A stretch of 64,000 nt of DNA from CAWCTD01 sp963798455 (GTDB lineage Bacteria; Acidobacteriota; Terriglobia; Bryobacterales; Bryobacteraceae): the NCBI GenBank assembly GCA_963798455.1, contig CAWCTD010000003.1, positions 3,038,001 through 3,102,000 on the forward strand. The letters run 5' to 3'. Under the pieces are notes generated by a model. That model was not told the origin of the DNA and did not search any database. It worked only from the letters and a program-made list of their open reading frames with translations. Shown piece by piece: positions 55,801 to 63,768 of this stretch. Position 1 is the stretch's first letter. Every line of letters starts with the position of its first letter. The position numbers were made by a program, and so were the translations under genes.

Positions 55801-56287
55801 CGATTGTGTCATTTGCCAGGATCTGGCCCGCTGCCGCCGTCTCGGTGGCCAGCAGTGGGGCTGCCGCGCTCACGGTGATTTGTTCCGTAGTCGCGCCCAC
55901 CTCCAGAACGATGTCTATGCGCGGCGTCTCCCCGCTCCGCAGGGCGACGCCGTCGCGTATGAAGCGTTTGAAGCCGGCCGCCTCCACCGTGATCCGGTAA
56001 GAACCCGGGGCCAGGTAGGGCACGTAGTACTCGCCCACCGAGCTGGCCTGGGTCTCGGAATGGAATGAGGTATCGACATTAACGACGGTCACCTTGGCCG
56101 CCGGCACGCGCGCCCCGGTGGAATCGGCAATTGTCCCAACCAGGGTGGCGCTACCCGATTGCTGGGCGGATGCCACACCAGCGAAAGCTATCCAGAATGC
56201 CGCCGCCGCGAGAATCGCCAGACGCAGCAATACCCTGCCGGATTTCGGGCAGGAACTGACACACAAACACTTTCCCGTCAATGACAT
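52868..56287 (-). CDS. TonB-dependent receptor with carboxypeptidase-regulatory domain, paralogue 2
   Basis: A 1139-residue protein. A long signal peptide ends near VASAQQSG. The carboxypeptidase-regulatory-like domain follows (TLVGTIADSTGARVPAAKVTV, PGSYRITVEAAGFKRF; about residues 45-125), then the plug region (MGQRQRAIGYTLDGVNGKVP, LVFRSGTNDLHGSLEDRY), then an outer-membrane barrel ending in IQIGFRVEF with a terminal Phe. AAGGAG precedes ATG 56287. It heads the minus-strand run with the dehydratases, aldolase and molybdoenzyme, and is divergent from the malectin regulator, like the receptor at 14881. Confidence 0.93.
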   Translation of the reverse strand: MSLTGKCLCVSSCPKSGRVLLRLAILAAAAFWIAFAGVASAQQSGSATLVGTIADSTGARVPAAKVTVVNVDTSFHSETQASSVGEYYVPYLAPGSYRITVEAAGFKRFIRDGVALRSGETPRIDIVLEVGATTEQITVSAAAPLLATETAAAGQILANDTIEAMPIAQKRASKLLLYFPGAGGSSGFHIMGQRQRAIGYTLDGVNGKVPATGAAMGVNDSLNTVLDAVEEAKVTTTGMSAEVGHSAGGSLALVFRSGTNDLHGSLEDRYINKSMIQRHYLQMDKQTNPFSFQEVDGVASGPVYLPKLYNGKNSTFWLLGVAAHIERAGNMGVPRTVPSDAMYNGDFSFGGIGLPIYDPFSTRQDATGKWVRDPFAGNQISPSLFDPVTKNFLAQKPFNKSNQAGTMSKTGPVNNLLLEEPKHVRRTRWDIKIDHQFTQNHKIFGRYSQARHRADRAQYYSEFAWNAMDYNAQPMPVDIMNYVFNDTLVLGPQRFNDARLGYTRRHYTLDSLTYGQDWAQKLGIPGVSGLTFPFFNLSTYRMTAMTREAQVGEDLTFQDNFTQITGSHTLKTGYELLRTRYNAVVGALPGGTYNFGGTELPFTPNTGNTFASFLLGTVSSAVYTQNFASWLPRWWQHAWYIQDDWKPAQGLTVSLGLRWTYESPFATKYGQQAQFSPTTVDPLTGKMGAIVHSKGQLSRKDLNNFQPRFGLAWNFRSKWVFRSSFGFMTPDLGANDVGQNFQEYQGTVNVQAPVGDPRHAFRLSQGPGSIAYPVAADGSVPYVGTNYSARNADWYDPNMRSPYIMNWSAGLQGQLTGNLLLELMYQGTAGVRLLNGWNVNAIPLNVSSDPVVLNQIYQAQQNYKPYPQFGSVNLISNLGHNTYHSGTVRVEKRYSAGVSLNAFYTWAKTLDESDGDGGATGVTFYNRALEKGRAGYDIRHRFTSILVYQLPVGKGRRWVNRGGALNQALGGWDITWVQTFESGPPISVTFSGSPYKYLSQGVYRPNILVPNEQAVVKDWNIGPNRYTPATQNPYFNFSAFGYPAAFTSGSLGRNTFEAPGMNWTQLTVSKTWPIRERVRIVTRMDMNNLPFKQPQYASPTTTYDANSPATFGTFSGTRGDWTNAGTGQPNIQIGFRVEF

Positions 56288-56629
56288 ACGGCTCTCCTTC
56301 TTAGTGCAAAGGACAACGGTTGACCGCGCTTGCCCCGCATGACCCTATCTAGTTCGAGCCCGCTCACCACGAGTTGAACCACCAACCTCTCGGAAGCCAA
56401 CTGCTTTGCTGGAACCGAACAGGTCTTCCCCCGAGAGCAAGGCTTCGCCTTAAATGTGAGAAGGACATGCTGGCATCGCGAGTGCCTTAACAACAAGTCA
56501 AAGCATGTGACCCGGAGCGTTACACTTGCGGCCGGTGCATCTGCCGTCTTGCCGGTGGTTTCAGCGCACCTCCTGTTAACCGGTGGCTAACCCACGTGAC
56601 GCCGCCCGCGTAACGCTGCTGCTTTGAGT
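56288..56629. other. Divergent intergenic region upstream of receptor and regulator
   Basis: About 340 bp without a gene between the receptor start and the regulator promoter. It contains GTTAAC/GCTAAC words near 56571-56590 that also occur upstream of the other receptor, but such matches are expected by chance. Operators for the regulator probably lie here. Confidence 0.45.
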
Positions 56630-56658
56630 TTGACCGGATGAACAGGCCGTGCTACAAT
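56630..56658 (+). promoter_or_regulatory. Near-consensus sigma-70 promoter of the malectin regulator
   Basis: TTGACC (56630-56635), 17-bp spacer, TACAAT (56653-56658), each 5 of 6 to consensus. Transcription would start near 56665, which rules out GTG 56649 and supports ATG 56679 with a very short leader. Confidence 0.65.
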
Positions 56659-56678
56659 CGGTCCCGCTTCCAAAGGCT

Positions 56679-58220
56679 ATGGCGAGCAGGGCAAGTCAGC
56701 CAGACTGCGATGGGCACAATGAGGAACGGGCCGAGTTGGCTGCCGTTCTGAATTCGAAGCTCTTCCTGCGTGCCCCAACGCTCTCCCGAATTCTTGCTTA
56801 CGTTTGCCAACAGTACTTTGAGGGGAACGCGGCTGGCGTCAAAGAGTACAACATCGCCGTGGAGGCCCTGGGCCGCCGCCCTGATTTCGACCCGGCCAGC
56901 GACAGCATCGTCAGAGTGGAGGTGTGCCGGCTCCGGAGACGTCTTGCAGAGTATTACATGACCGAAGGCACCGGGCACAAAGTGAGGCTTGTGCTCCCGG
57001 AAGGTCAATACATCCCACGGTTCGTACGGACGGAAGCCGCCCACGGACCCGTTCCGCCGGTCGCAGGCGCTGTCCAAGCCGCCCGACCCCAAGGGTCCGG
57101 AAGACGCAAGATTGCGGTGATGTCCGGCCTGACCACGCTGGCGATTGTTGGCGTGGCGGCGGTTGTTCTTTCGTTCCCTCGATCCGGACCAGCCACGGTC
57201 CAAACGCCGGCGAAAGGCACGATGACCGCCGGCTCGGGAGGGACGTCTGCTCCTCCCTTTGAGGAGGTGCGAATACTGGCCGGCTACTCCGGACCCGACT
57301 TTGTCGATAGCGATGGCCGCGCTTGGTCGAGCGATCGTTTTGTGACATTCGGCAGGGCCCTTGTGCTTCCAAAGCACCGGATCTTCGCCACGCGAGATGA
57401 GCCGATCTACCGAACCGCCCGCGAGGGTTCCTTTTACTACAGAATTCCTTTAAAACCTGGGACTTACGAATTGCACCTCCACTTCGTTGAGATCTGGGAT
57501 GAGAACTCCAACTTGGATTCCGACGGCGGAGATCAACGCCGGTTCAACGTGGCCATCAACGGGAAACCTTTGCTGACGAATTTTGACATTGTGACGGATG
57601 CCGGTGGCTCGAACATCGCTGATGAAAGAGTCTTTACGGACGTCTCGCCAGGCAGTGATGGAGTGTTGCAGTTGAATTTCGCGACGGCCGGGAGCACTTC
57701 CGCTCTGGTGAGCGGCATCGAAATCCTGCCAGGAGTCCCAGGGAAGATGTTGCCGGTGCGGATACTCTGCGGCGACGGCCCCCATACAGACGCAAAGGGG
57801 CGATCTTGGAGAGCGGACCGCTACTTCCTTGGTGGAGTCAGCGAGAAACGATCCATGCGTGCTGAAGGAGATTTTGATCCCGTTTTGTACTCAGGGGCGC
57901 GGTGGGGTCGTTTCAGCTACTCCATTCCAGTAGCGCAAGGAACCTACAGGGCTACCCTGAAGTTCATAGAGGCACCTGTGGGATCCATGGGCCGGTATCG
58001 TGACACCACAGGGAATCGAGTGTTTCACGTCTTCTATAACGGCGAGGCTTTGCTGAGGAACTTCAACATTCTTAAGGAGGCCGGTTCTGAAAACCGACCG
58101 GTGGACAAAGTCTTCCGGGGCTTGAGGCCGGATGCCTCGGGCAAGCTCACATTCTCCTTCGTTCCAGTGGACAATTACGCCTGCCTTTCCGCACTCGAGG
58201 TCGTGCAAGAAGACCGGTGA
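56679..58220 (+). CDS. Membrane winged-helix regulator with two malectin domains
   Basis: A 513-residue protein, intact counterpart of the broken gene at 12179-13727. Residues ~25-110 form a winged-helix-like domain (FEGNAAGVKEYNIAVEALG, DSIVRVEVCRLRRRLAEYY, RLVLPEGQYIPRF), a type known at the N-terminus of many acidobacterial and rhizobial sensor proteins. One membrane helix lies at ~145-167 (VMSGLTTLAIVGVAAVVLSF). Two malectin domains follow (about 196-345 and 360-510: RIPLKPGTYELHLHFVEI, RRFNVAINGKPLLTNFDI, VFHVFYNGEALLRNFNILK), which bind di-glucose-like ligands in eukaryotes. It is likely a one-component sensor: periplasmic sugar binding, cytoplasmic DNA binding. It is divergent from the TonB receptor it probably controls. 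Confidence 0.82.
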   Translation: MASRASQPDCDGHNEERAELAAVLNSKLFLRAPTLSRILAYVCQQYFEGNAAGVKEYNIAVEALGRRPDFDPASDSIVRVEVCRLRRRLAEYYMTEGTGHKVRLVLPEGQYIPRFVRTEAAHGPVPPVAGAVQAARPQGSGRRKIAVMSGLTTLAIVGVAAVVLSFPRSGPATVQTPAKGTMTAGSGGTSAPPFEEVRILAGYSGPDFVDSDGRAWSSDRFVTFGRALVLPKHRIFATRDEPIYRTAREGSFYYRIPLKPGTYELHLHFVEIWDENSNLDSDGGDQRRFNVAINGKPLLTNFDIVTDAGGSNIADERVFTDVSPGSDGVLQLNFATAGSTSALVSGIEILPGVPGKMLPVRILCGDGPHTDAKGRSWRADRYFLGGVSEKRSMRAEGDFDPVLYSGARWGRFSYSIPVAQGTYRATLKFIEAPVGSMGRYRDTTGNRVFHVFYNGEALLRNFNILKEAGSENRPVDKVFRGLRPDASGKLTFSFVPVDNYACLSALEVVQEDR

Positions 58221-58234
58221 GCCACGACGGTGGA

Positions 58235-58831
58235 TCAACTACCGTTCCTTGGCAGCCGCCGGTAGGCCTCTGGGTCGTCGACGTCCTGGATGACCCCCTG
58301 ATCGTCGACGTCCACGTAGACGGTCTGCTCGCGGTGGCGGTGGATTACTTCGCGGGCTTGGGCGTCCGGGGGTAGGGCCAGGAACTCGGCGATCAACTCT
58401 CGCGCCACGCAAACGGGATGTCCGTGCCGGCCCTGCGCCCGCGGGATGACGAGCAGTTCTTGCGGCTTGCGCTCCTCGAACCGCCGCGCGATCTGCGCCA
58501 CGGTGGCGGGCAGTACCGCGGGGTGATCCACCAGGGTGAACATCACGCCCTCGGCTTCCGAGGAGACGGCAGCGAGTCCGCACTGCAGCGAACTCAGTTG
58601 CCCCCTCTGGTAGTCCGGGTTGACCACAAACGTCGCCCGATCCGAGCGGCGCAGCCCGTCCCGGATCTTCCGAGACTCGTGGCCGAGAACCGCAATGACA
58701 GGCGAGCACGAAGCTCCCAGGGCGAGGATCAGCCGGTCCAGGAAGGTCTCCCCTTCGAACTCCAGGAGGGGCTTCGGCGTTCCCATGCGGCGAGACTCAC
58801 CCGCGGCCAAGACGATTCCAGCGAGGTTCAT
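58235..58831 (-). CDS. MobA-like molybdopterin nucleotidyltransferase (MocA type)
   Basis: A 198-residue protein. LAAGESRRMGTPKPLLEFEG is the nucleotide-binding signature; TLVDHPAVLPATVAQI and GRHGHPVCVARELI are further motifs. MocA-type enzymes add CMP to molybdopterin for xanthine-dehydrogenase-family enzymes, which matches the two such enzymes in this window. The ATG overlaps the XdhC stop by 4 bp, so the pair is translationally coupled. Confidence 0.88.
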   Translation of the reverse strand: MNLAGIVLAAGESRRMGTPKPLLEFEGETFLDRLILALGASCSPVIAVLGHESRKIRDGLRRSDRATFVVNPDYQRGQLSSLQCGLAAVSSEAEGVMFTLVDHPAVLPATVAQIARRFEERKPQELLVIPRAQGRHGHPVCVARELIAEFLALPPDAQAREVIHRHREQTVYVDVDDQGVIQDVDDPEAYRRLPRNGS

Positions 58832-59664
58832 TTCAGCAAGGCTCCTTTCGCTCCGCGCAGGAGGAAGGACTTGGAAAGTTCCCGCCAGTTCGAGTCCGCG
58901 TTCCTGCGCACAGCAATCATTTCCGCCACAACCGAGACCGCAATTTCCTCGGGGGTGACCGCCCCAATGTCCAAGCCCATGGGGGCGTGAACGCGTTCCA
59001 GCGCGGCCGCCGGGACGCCCTCTTTCTCCAGTTCCTTGACGATCTCGATCACTTTTCTCCGGCTGCCGATCATGGCCACGTATCGGGCGGGCGTGGCGGC
59101 CGCCAGCCGGAGAACGCGCAGATCGTCCTTGTGCCCCCTGGTCACGATAATCAGGTAGCTGGATTCAATGACGCAAAGTTTCGGGAATACTTCCTCGTAC
59201 TCCGCGGCATGGGTCTCCTCCGCTTCCGGGAAGCGTTCGCGATTAGCGAAGGACTCGCGGTCGTCCACGATCACCGTGGCGAAACCGGCCATGCTCGCGA
59301 CTTTCGAAAGGCTCTTGGAAATGTGCCCGGCGCCAAAAATGAAGGCGACCGGCTGGGGAAGCACCGGCTCGAGGAAGACTTCGAGCTCTCCCCCGCAGAT
59401 CAGGCCGCTGTCGTGAAGAGCATTCCCGCTCAGGTCGAAGGTCAAGAGCTTGGGTTTCCCGGTCTCGATCACTTCGCGCGCCGCGGTGAGAACCTGCGCC
59501 TCGACGCAGCCCCCGCCGATCGTGCCGGCAATGGACCCGTCCTCGCGAACCAGCAGCTTGGCGCTTTCATAGCTGGGGATAGATCCACGCGCATTGACGA
59601 TTGTCGCCAGCGCGCACTTCTTTCCCGCGCGGCGCAGACGGACAATCTCGCTGTAGATGTCCAC
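58828..59664 (-). CDS. XdhC-family molybdoenzyme maturation factor
   Basis: About 278 residues. SIAGTIGGGCVEAQVLTAA near residue 45 and LIVRG-type IIVTRGHKDDL in the Rossmann part (FIFGAGHISKSL, VIVDDRESFANRERFPEA) are XdhC/CoxI signatures. XdhC binds the sulphurated cofactor and hands it to the large subunit. GTG 59664 fits the family N-terminus (VDIYSEIVRLRRAG) better than the frame upstream. It is divergent from the two-subunit molybdoenzyme it probably matures. Confidence 0.85.
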   Translation of the reverse strand: MDIYSEIVRLRRAGKKCALATIVNARGSIPSYESAKLLVREDGSIAGTIGGGCVEAQVLTAAREVIETGKPKLLTFDLSGNALHDSGLICGGELEVFLEPVLPQPVAFIFGAGHISKSLSKVASMAGFATVIVDDRESFANRERFPEAEETHAAEYEEVFPKLCVIESSYLIIVTRGHKDDLRVLRLAAATPARYVAMIGSRRKVIEIVKELEKEGVPAAALERVHAPMGLDIGAVTPEEIAVSVVAEMIAVRRNADSNWRELSKSFLLRGAKGALLK

Positions 59665-59729
59665 TCGTGAACATTGTAGACCACTGCAGCAGGCGGTTTG
59701 GTGTACCATGCACAAGCAGGGGGACTCTT

Positions 59730-60206
59730 ATGCAGCGAACGATTTCGTTCACGCTGAACGGCAAGCCGGCGCGTGTGACCGTCGATGACGAGCGCATGTT
59801 GCTGTGGGTGCTGCGCGACGACCTCGGACTCACCGGCACCAAGTTCGGCTGCGGCATCGCCGAGTGCGGCGCGTGCACGGTCATCGTGAACAACGAAGCG
59901 GTCCGGTCCTGCGCCACTGCCATGAAAGAGGTGGCTGGCAAGCAGGTCCTGACGATCGAGGGCCTGAGCCAGGGGGAACGGCTTCACGCCCTCCAGGAGG
60001 CCTTCGCGAAGCACAACGCTTTCCAGTGCGGATACTGCACTCCGGGCATGATCCTCAGCGCGTACGCGCTGCTGCTGAAGACTCCGCGGCCTACGCGCGC
60101 CCAGGTTATCCAGCACATGGAAGGCAACTTGTGCCGCTGCGGGTCGCACGTGCGCGTCCTGGATGCCATCGACGAAGCAGCCCGGCTGGGAAAGGCAGGT
60201 GCGTGA
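59730..60206 (+). CDS. Molybdenum hydroxylase, 2Fe-2S subunit (IorA-like)
   Basis: A 158-residue protein. GCGIAECGACTVIVNNEAV holds the plant-type cluster, and CGYCTPGMIL with LCRCGSH the second cluster. No signal peptide. This compact form without a FAD subunit is typical of isoquinoline 1-oxidoreductase-type enzymes, which pass electrons to a cytochrome or other carrier. ATG 59730 is preceded by GGGGGAC. The stop overlaps the large-subunit start by one base. Confidence 0.9.
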   Translation: MQRTISFTLNGKPARVTVDDERMLLWVLRDDLGLTGTKFGCGIAECGACTVIVNNEAVRSCATAMKEVAGKQVLTIEGLSQGERLHALQEAFAKHNAFQCGYCTPGMILSAYALLLKTPRPTRAQVIQHMEGNLCRCGSHVRVLDAIDEAARLGKAGA

Positions 60207-62323
60207 TGGCAACGGACGAGATGCTGCGTCGCGATTTCATCGGGCTGGCAGGCCCGGGATTGTACCTGTTGTTTCAAGTGGAGCCACTGGAGGCGCTACA
60301 GGAACCCGAGCGGTTGCCGGCCAGGATGGCGTACCCGACCGATTTCAACGCCTACCTCCGCATCGGCGCGGACGGGCGAGTCGGGTGTTTTGTCGGTAAG
60401 GTCGAGCTGGGGCAGGGGGCCATGACCTCGCTCGCGCAGTTGCTTGCCGAGGAGCTCGACGTCACCTACGATTCGGTGGACATGGTGATGGGCGACACCG
60501 ACTTGTGCCCTTGGGATATGGGCACCTTCGGCTCACTGAACATCTGGCAGTTCGGCCCGGTCCTGCGCGCGGCCGGGGCTGAGGCTAGGGCCGTACTGCT
60601 CCAGATGGCGGCCGAGCAGCTCCAGTCTCCTGTTGACCGGCTTCAGGTGAAAGCGGGCGTGGTCACCGACCCATCGGCGCTGTCGAAGCGCATCACCTAT
60701 GCGCAACTGGTCCAGGGCAAGCGCATCGAGCGGCACATGAAGAACGTCCCGGTGAAGCCGGTGTCGGCTTTTACCATCAGCGGCCAGTCCCCCCGGCGCA
60801 AGGACGCGCTCGACAAGGTCACAGGTAAGGGGAAGTACGCCGGCGACGTCAGTATCCCGGGGATGTTGCATGCGCGCATTCTCAGGCCGCCGGCCCACGG
60901 GGCGACGCTGAAGGAAGTGGACACTTCCGCTGCCGAGAAGGTCGCCGGCGCCCGCGTCGTGAGGGATGGCGACCTGATCGCCGTGCTCCACGAACGGCGC
61001 GACCTCGCCGACAAGGCGCTGGATCTCATCAAGGCCCAGTTCGTCCCGCCCCAGCCGTCGACCGACGACAAGACCATCTTCGACCACTTGGTCAAGACCG
61101 GGCCGCCGCTCCGCATGGTGGGTCAGAGCGGCAATCTCGCGGAAGGGGAGAAGCTGGCCGCGATTATCGTGGATGCGACCTATCTAAACAGCTACGTCGC
61201 TCATGCGCCGATGGAGACCCACTCCGCCATCGCGACGATCGAAAACGGCAAGGCGACCCTTTGGGTGGGGACCCAAGCGCCGTTCAGCGTCAAGCCGGCG
61301 GTAGCGCAAGCGCTGGGTTTCAACCAGCAAGACGTGCGTATCATCACGACTTACGTCGGGGGTGGCTTTGGCGGAAAGAGCGGCGCACCGCAGGCTGTGG
61401 AAGCGGCTCGGCTGGCCAAGCTGACGGGCAAACCGATCCGTGTGGTGTGGAGCCGTGACGAGGAGTTCTTCTATGACACGTTCCGGCCGGCGGCGGTCAT
61501 CAAGATCCACTCGGGCTTGACGCGCGATGCCAAGATTGCTTTTTGGGATTACATCGTGTACGGCGCCGGCAACCGCGAGGCAGGGCCGTTCTACGACGTG
61601 GCGAATCAGCGGGCGCAGTCGTCCGGGGAATGGATGGGAGGGAATCCTCCGGATATGCACCCGTTCGCCGTTGGCCCGTGGCGGGCACCGTCGGTCAACT
61701 CGAACACGTTTGGCCGGGAGTCGCACATCGACATCCTGGCCAACAAGGCGGGGGTCGATCCGGTGGAATTCCGCTTGAGCCACTTGAGTGACCCGCGCAT
61801 CCGGCGCGTGCTGGAGACCGTCGCCAGACAGTTCGGCTGGAAATCAGCACGGACTCCCAGTGGCCGCGGCGTGGGTGTCGCCTGCGGACGGTACTCAGGA
61901 ACGATGGTCGCGACCATGGCGGAAGTTGCGCTGGACAAGGAAACCGGCCGCGTACAGGTCAAGCGCGTGGTCTGCGCCATGGACGAAGGAGTTGTCGTCA
62001 ACCCGGACGGTACACGCCAGCAGATGGAAGGCTGTATCACCATGGGTCTGGGCTACGCGCTCACGGAGGAGACCCGCTTCAAGGACGGGGTCGTGCTGGA
62101 CAAGAACTTCGATACCTACGAACTGCCGCGCTTCTCCTGGCTACCGAAGATCGAGACGATCCTGATCGACAACCCAGGGCTGGCCGCGCAAAGCTGCGGC
62201 GAGCCGCCGATCATCACCATGGGCGCCGTCGTCGCCAACGCGATCTTCGACGCCGTGGGCGCCCGGCTCTACCAGTTGCCCATGACCCCGGCCCGGGTAC
62301 TGGAGGCACTCAAGCGGAGCTGA
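60206..62323 (+). CDS. Molybdenum hydroxylase, molybdopterin subunit (IorB-like)
   Basis: A 705-residue protein. MLRRDFIGLAGPGLYLLF near the N-terminus looks like a twin-arginine signal, as is common in IorB-type subunits. GKVELGQGAMTSLAQLLAEEL, YVGGGFGGKSGAPQAVEAARL and QSCGEPPIITMGAVVANAIF carry cofactor contacts and the catalytic Glu. No FAD subunit gene is adjacent. The electron acceptor and substrate cannot be read. It is divergent from the xdhC/mocA pair. Confidence 0.9.
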   Translation: MATDEMLRRDFIGLAGPGLYLLFQVEPLEALQEPERLPARMAYPTDFNAYLRIGADGRVGCFVGKVELGQGAMTSLAQLLAEELDVTYDSVDMVMGDTDLCPWDMGTFGSLNIWQFGPVLRAAGAEARAVLLQMAAEQLQSPVDRLQVKAGVVTDPSALSKRITYAQLVQGKRIERHMKNVPVKPVSAFTISGQSPRRKDALDKVTGKGKYAGDVSIPGMLHARILRPPAHGATLKEVDTSAAEKVAGARVVRDGDLIAVLHERRDLADKALDLIKAQFVPPQPSTDDKTIFDHLVKTGPPLRMVGQSGNLAEGEKLAAIIVDATYLNSYVAHAPMETHSAIATIENGKATLWVGTQAPFSVKPAVAQALGFNQQDVRIITTYVGGGFGGKSGAPQAVEAARLAKLTGKPIRVVWSRDEEFFYDTFRPAAVIKIHSGLTRDAKIAFWDYIVYGAGNREAGPFYDVANQRAQSSGEWMGGNPPDMHPFAVGPWRAPSVNSNTFGRESHIDILANKAGVDPVEFRLSHLSDPRIRRVLETVARQFGWKSARTPSGRGVGVACGRYSGTMVATMAEVALDKETGRVQVKRVVCAMDEGVVVNPDGTRQQMEGCITMGLGYALTEETRFKDGVVLDKNFDTYELPRFSWLPKIETILIDNPGLAAQSCGEPPIITMGAVVANAIFDAVGARLYQLPMTPARVLEALKRS

Positions 62324-62332
62324 ACTTGCGCG

Positions 62333-62689
62333 CTACTGCTTCACCCGCTTGCAGTTGATTTCCATCGGCGGCATGTCGCCGCCGCCGAAGGAGACTTTCA
62401 GCTTCAGATCGTCTCCGCTGACCGCGCCGGCGTAACTCAGCTTGCCGAACTCCATGTTGACGACGAACGAAACGTTGTTCCCGTCGACCTTGCCCTCTTC
62501 GATCTTAAGTTCGCCGCCAGGGCCTCCCTGGAGGGTGCCGGTGAGCGTGTTCCCGTCAGCCTTCAACACGAAAGTGTTCTCGAAAGTGCCGCCGGGCGTC
62601 TCCACGGTGCCCTTCCATGTGCCGGTCACAACGTCCGCGGCCGAGGCCACCAAAACCAAAACAGCTAGCAGACAGAGGAGCTTGCGCAT
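62333..62689 (-). CDS. Small secreted beta-rich protein, unknown
   Basis: A 118-residue protein with a clear signal peptide (MRKLLCLLAVLVLVASAADV). The mature part is a series of short beta-strands: GTWKGTVETPGGTFENTF, NTLTGTLQGG, FVVNMEFGKLSYAG. It resembles a lipocalin-like or DUF-type periplasmic binding domain common in Acidobacteria; no function is known. Spaced 48 bp after the aldolase gene on the same strand. Confidence 0.75.
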   Translation of the reverse strand: MRKLLCLLAVLVLVASAADVVTGTWKGTVETPGGTFENTFVLKADGNTLTGTLQGGPGGELKIEEGKVDGNNVSFVVNMEFGKLSYAGAVSGDDLKLKVSFGGGDMPPMEINCKRVKQ

Positions 62690-62737
62690 GTTGGTAAGTT
62701 ACTTTCCTTTCATCTGGACTTCCATTAGACCCACGAC

Positions 62738-63754
62738 TCAGACCTTAAGATACGGCTTCATCGCTTCGAAATTCCACTCGATCTCGGCGATCTCGTCGGG
62801 CTTCAGTTGGATGTCCGACACTTGGCTGCCGCGCCCCCACCCCTTGAACACCGTGCTCTTGAACACGCCGCGCTTTTTCAACATATACTGTGGCACACCG
62901 CGGAACTGACGCATCGTGTTGAGGCACAACAGCAAACTGGCAAACGCCGCCCGCGCCTTCTCCTTTTGTCCGGACTGGTACAGATCCCAGACGGCGACGT
63001 ACACATCGGTGAAGTGCGCCTCCGGCATGTCTCCGTCGCTACCAAAACGCATCTCGTAGGTCAGACCGTAGCCGTTGGCGCCACTGAACACGGCCTTGAT
63101 TACAGGCTTGGCCTTGATCAGAGCCTTCATACGGTCGTTCTCCGGGGCGACCTCTTCCTTGATGTAACTCACGTTAGGGTACTCTTTGGCCAGATCGATG
63201 AGGAACTCGACCGACGGGTCGATGCCCTTCATCCCGCCCGAGGTCTGAATAAACACGGGCCGCTTGGTCAGCTTTCCGAGTGCGCGGTAGTAAGTGCTGT
63301 AGTCAGCAATCGACTTCGCCTCGAGCGGCGGCATGGCGATGAGACCGTCCGGCGACAGCTCTTCGGCCTTGCGGGCGAACTCGAGCATCTCCTCGGTGTT
63401 GTTGGACTGCACGCCGAGAAGCAGAGCGGGCTTGCGCCCCTTGGCTGCCTTGGCGACCACTTCCATGCCGCGCAGGCGCTCTTCCTTGGTGAAGCCCCCG
63501 GGGTAACCGCTGGCATGCTGCGGCCAGGCATAGCCGTGGGCGCCGCACCTGTCCAGCCACTCCACTTCATGGGCCAGATCCTCGAAATCAACCTGGCCGG
63601 TCTTGGTGTACGGGGTCGCTATGATCGGGAAGATCCCGCGCATGGACTTCCCGGTTGCGGCTGTGAGCGGCGACCTGAGGGAGAGCGCTGATCCCGTCAC
63701 CGCGCCAACTCCTGCCAGCACTTCTCTCCTGCTGTAGTTCGTAGTCATCGTCAT
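62738..63754 (-). CDS. Tat-exported DapA-superfamily aldolase, copy 2
   Basis: A 338-residue paralogue of 44524-45534. YSRREVLAGVGAVTGSA is the twin-arginine signal. GIFPIIATPYTKTGQVDFE, KGRKPALLLGVQS and PNVSYIKEE (Schiff-base Lys) are conserved. It is directly downstream of another dehydratase cut by the window end, repeating the dehydratase-aldolase order seen in the main array. Confidence 0.9.
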   Translation of the reverse strand: MTMTTNYSRREVLAGVGAVTGSALSLRSPLTAATGKSMRGIFPIIATPYTKTGQVDFEDLAHEVEWLDRCGAHGYAWPQHASGYPGGFTKEERLRGMEVVAKAAKGRKPALLLGVQSNNTEEMLEFARKAEELSPDGLIAMPPLEAKSIADYSTYYRALGKLTKRPVFIQTSGGMKGIDPSVEFLIDLAKEYPNVSYIKEEVAPENDRMKALIKAKPVIKAVFSGANGYGLTYEMRFGSDGDMPEAHFTDVYVAVWDLYQSGQKEKARAAFASLLLCLNTMRQFRGVPQYMLKKRGVFKSTVFKGWGRGSQVSDIQLKPDEIAEIEWNFEAMKPYLKV

Positions 63755-63768
63755 TCCTCCTTTTCAAC

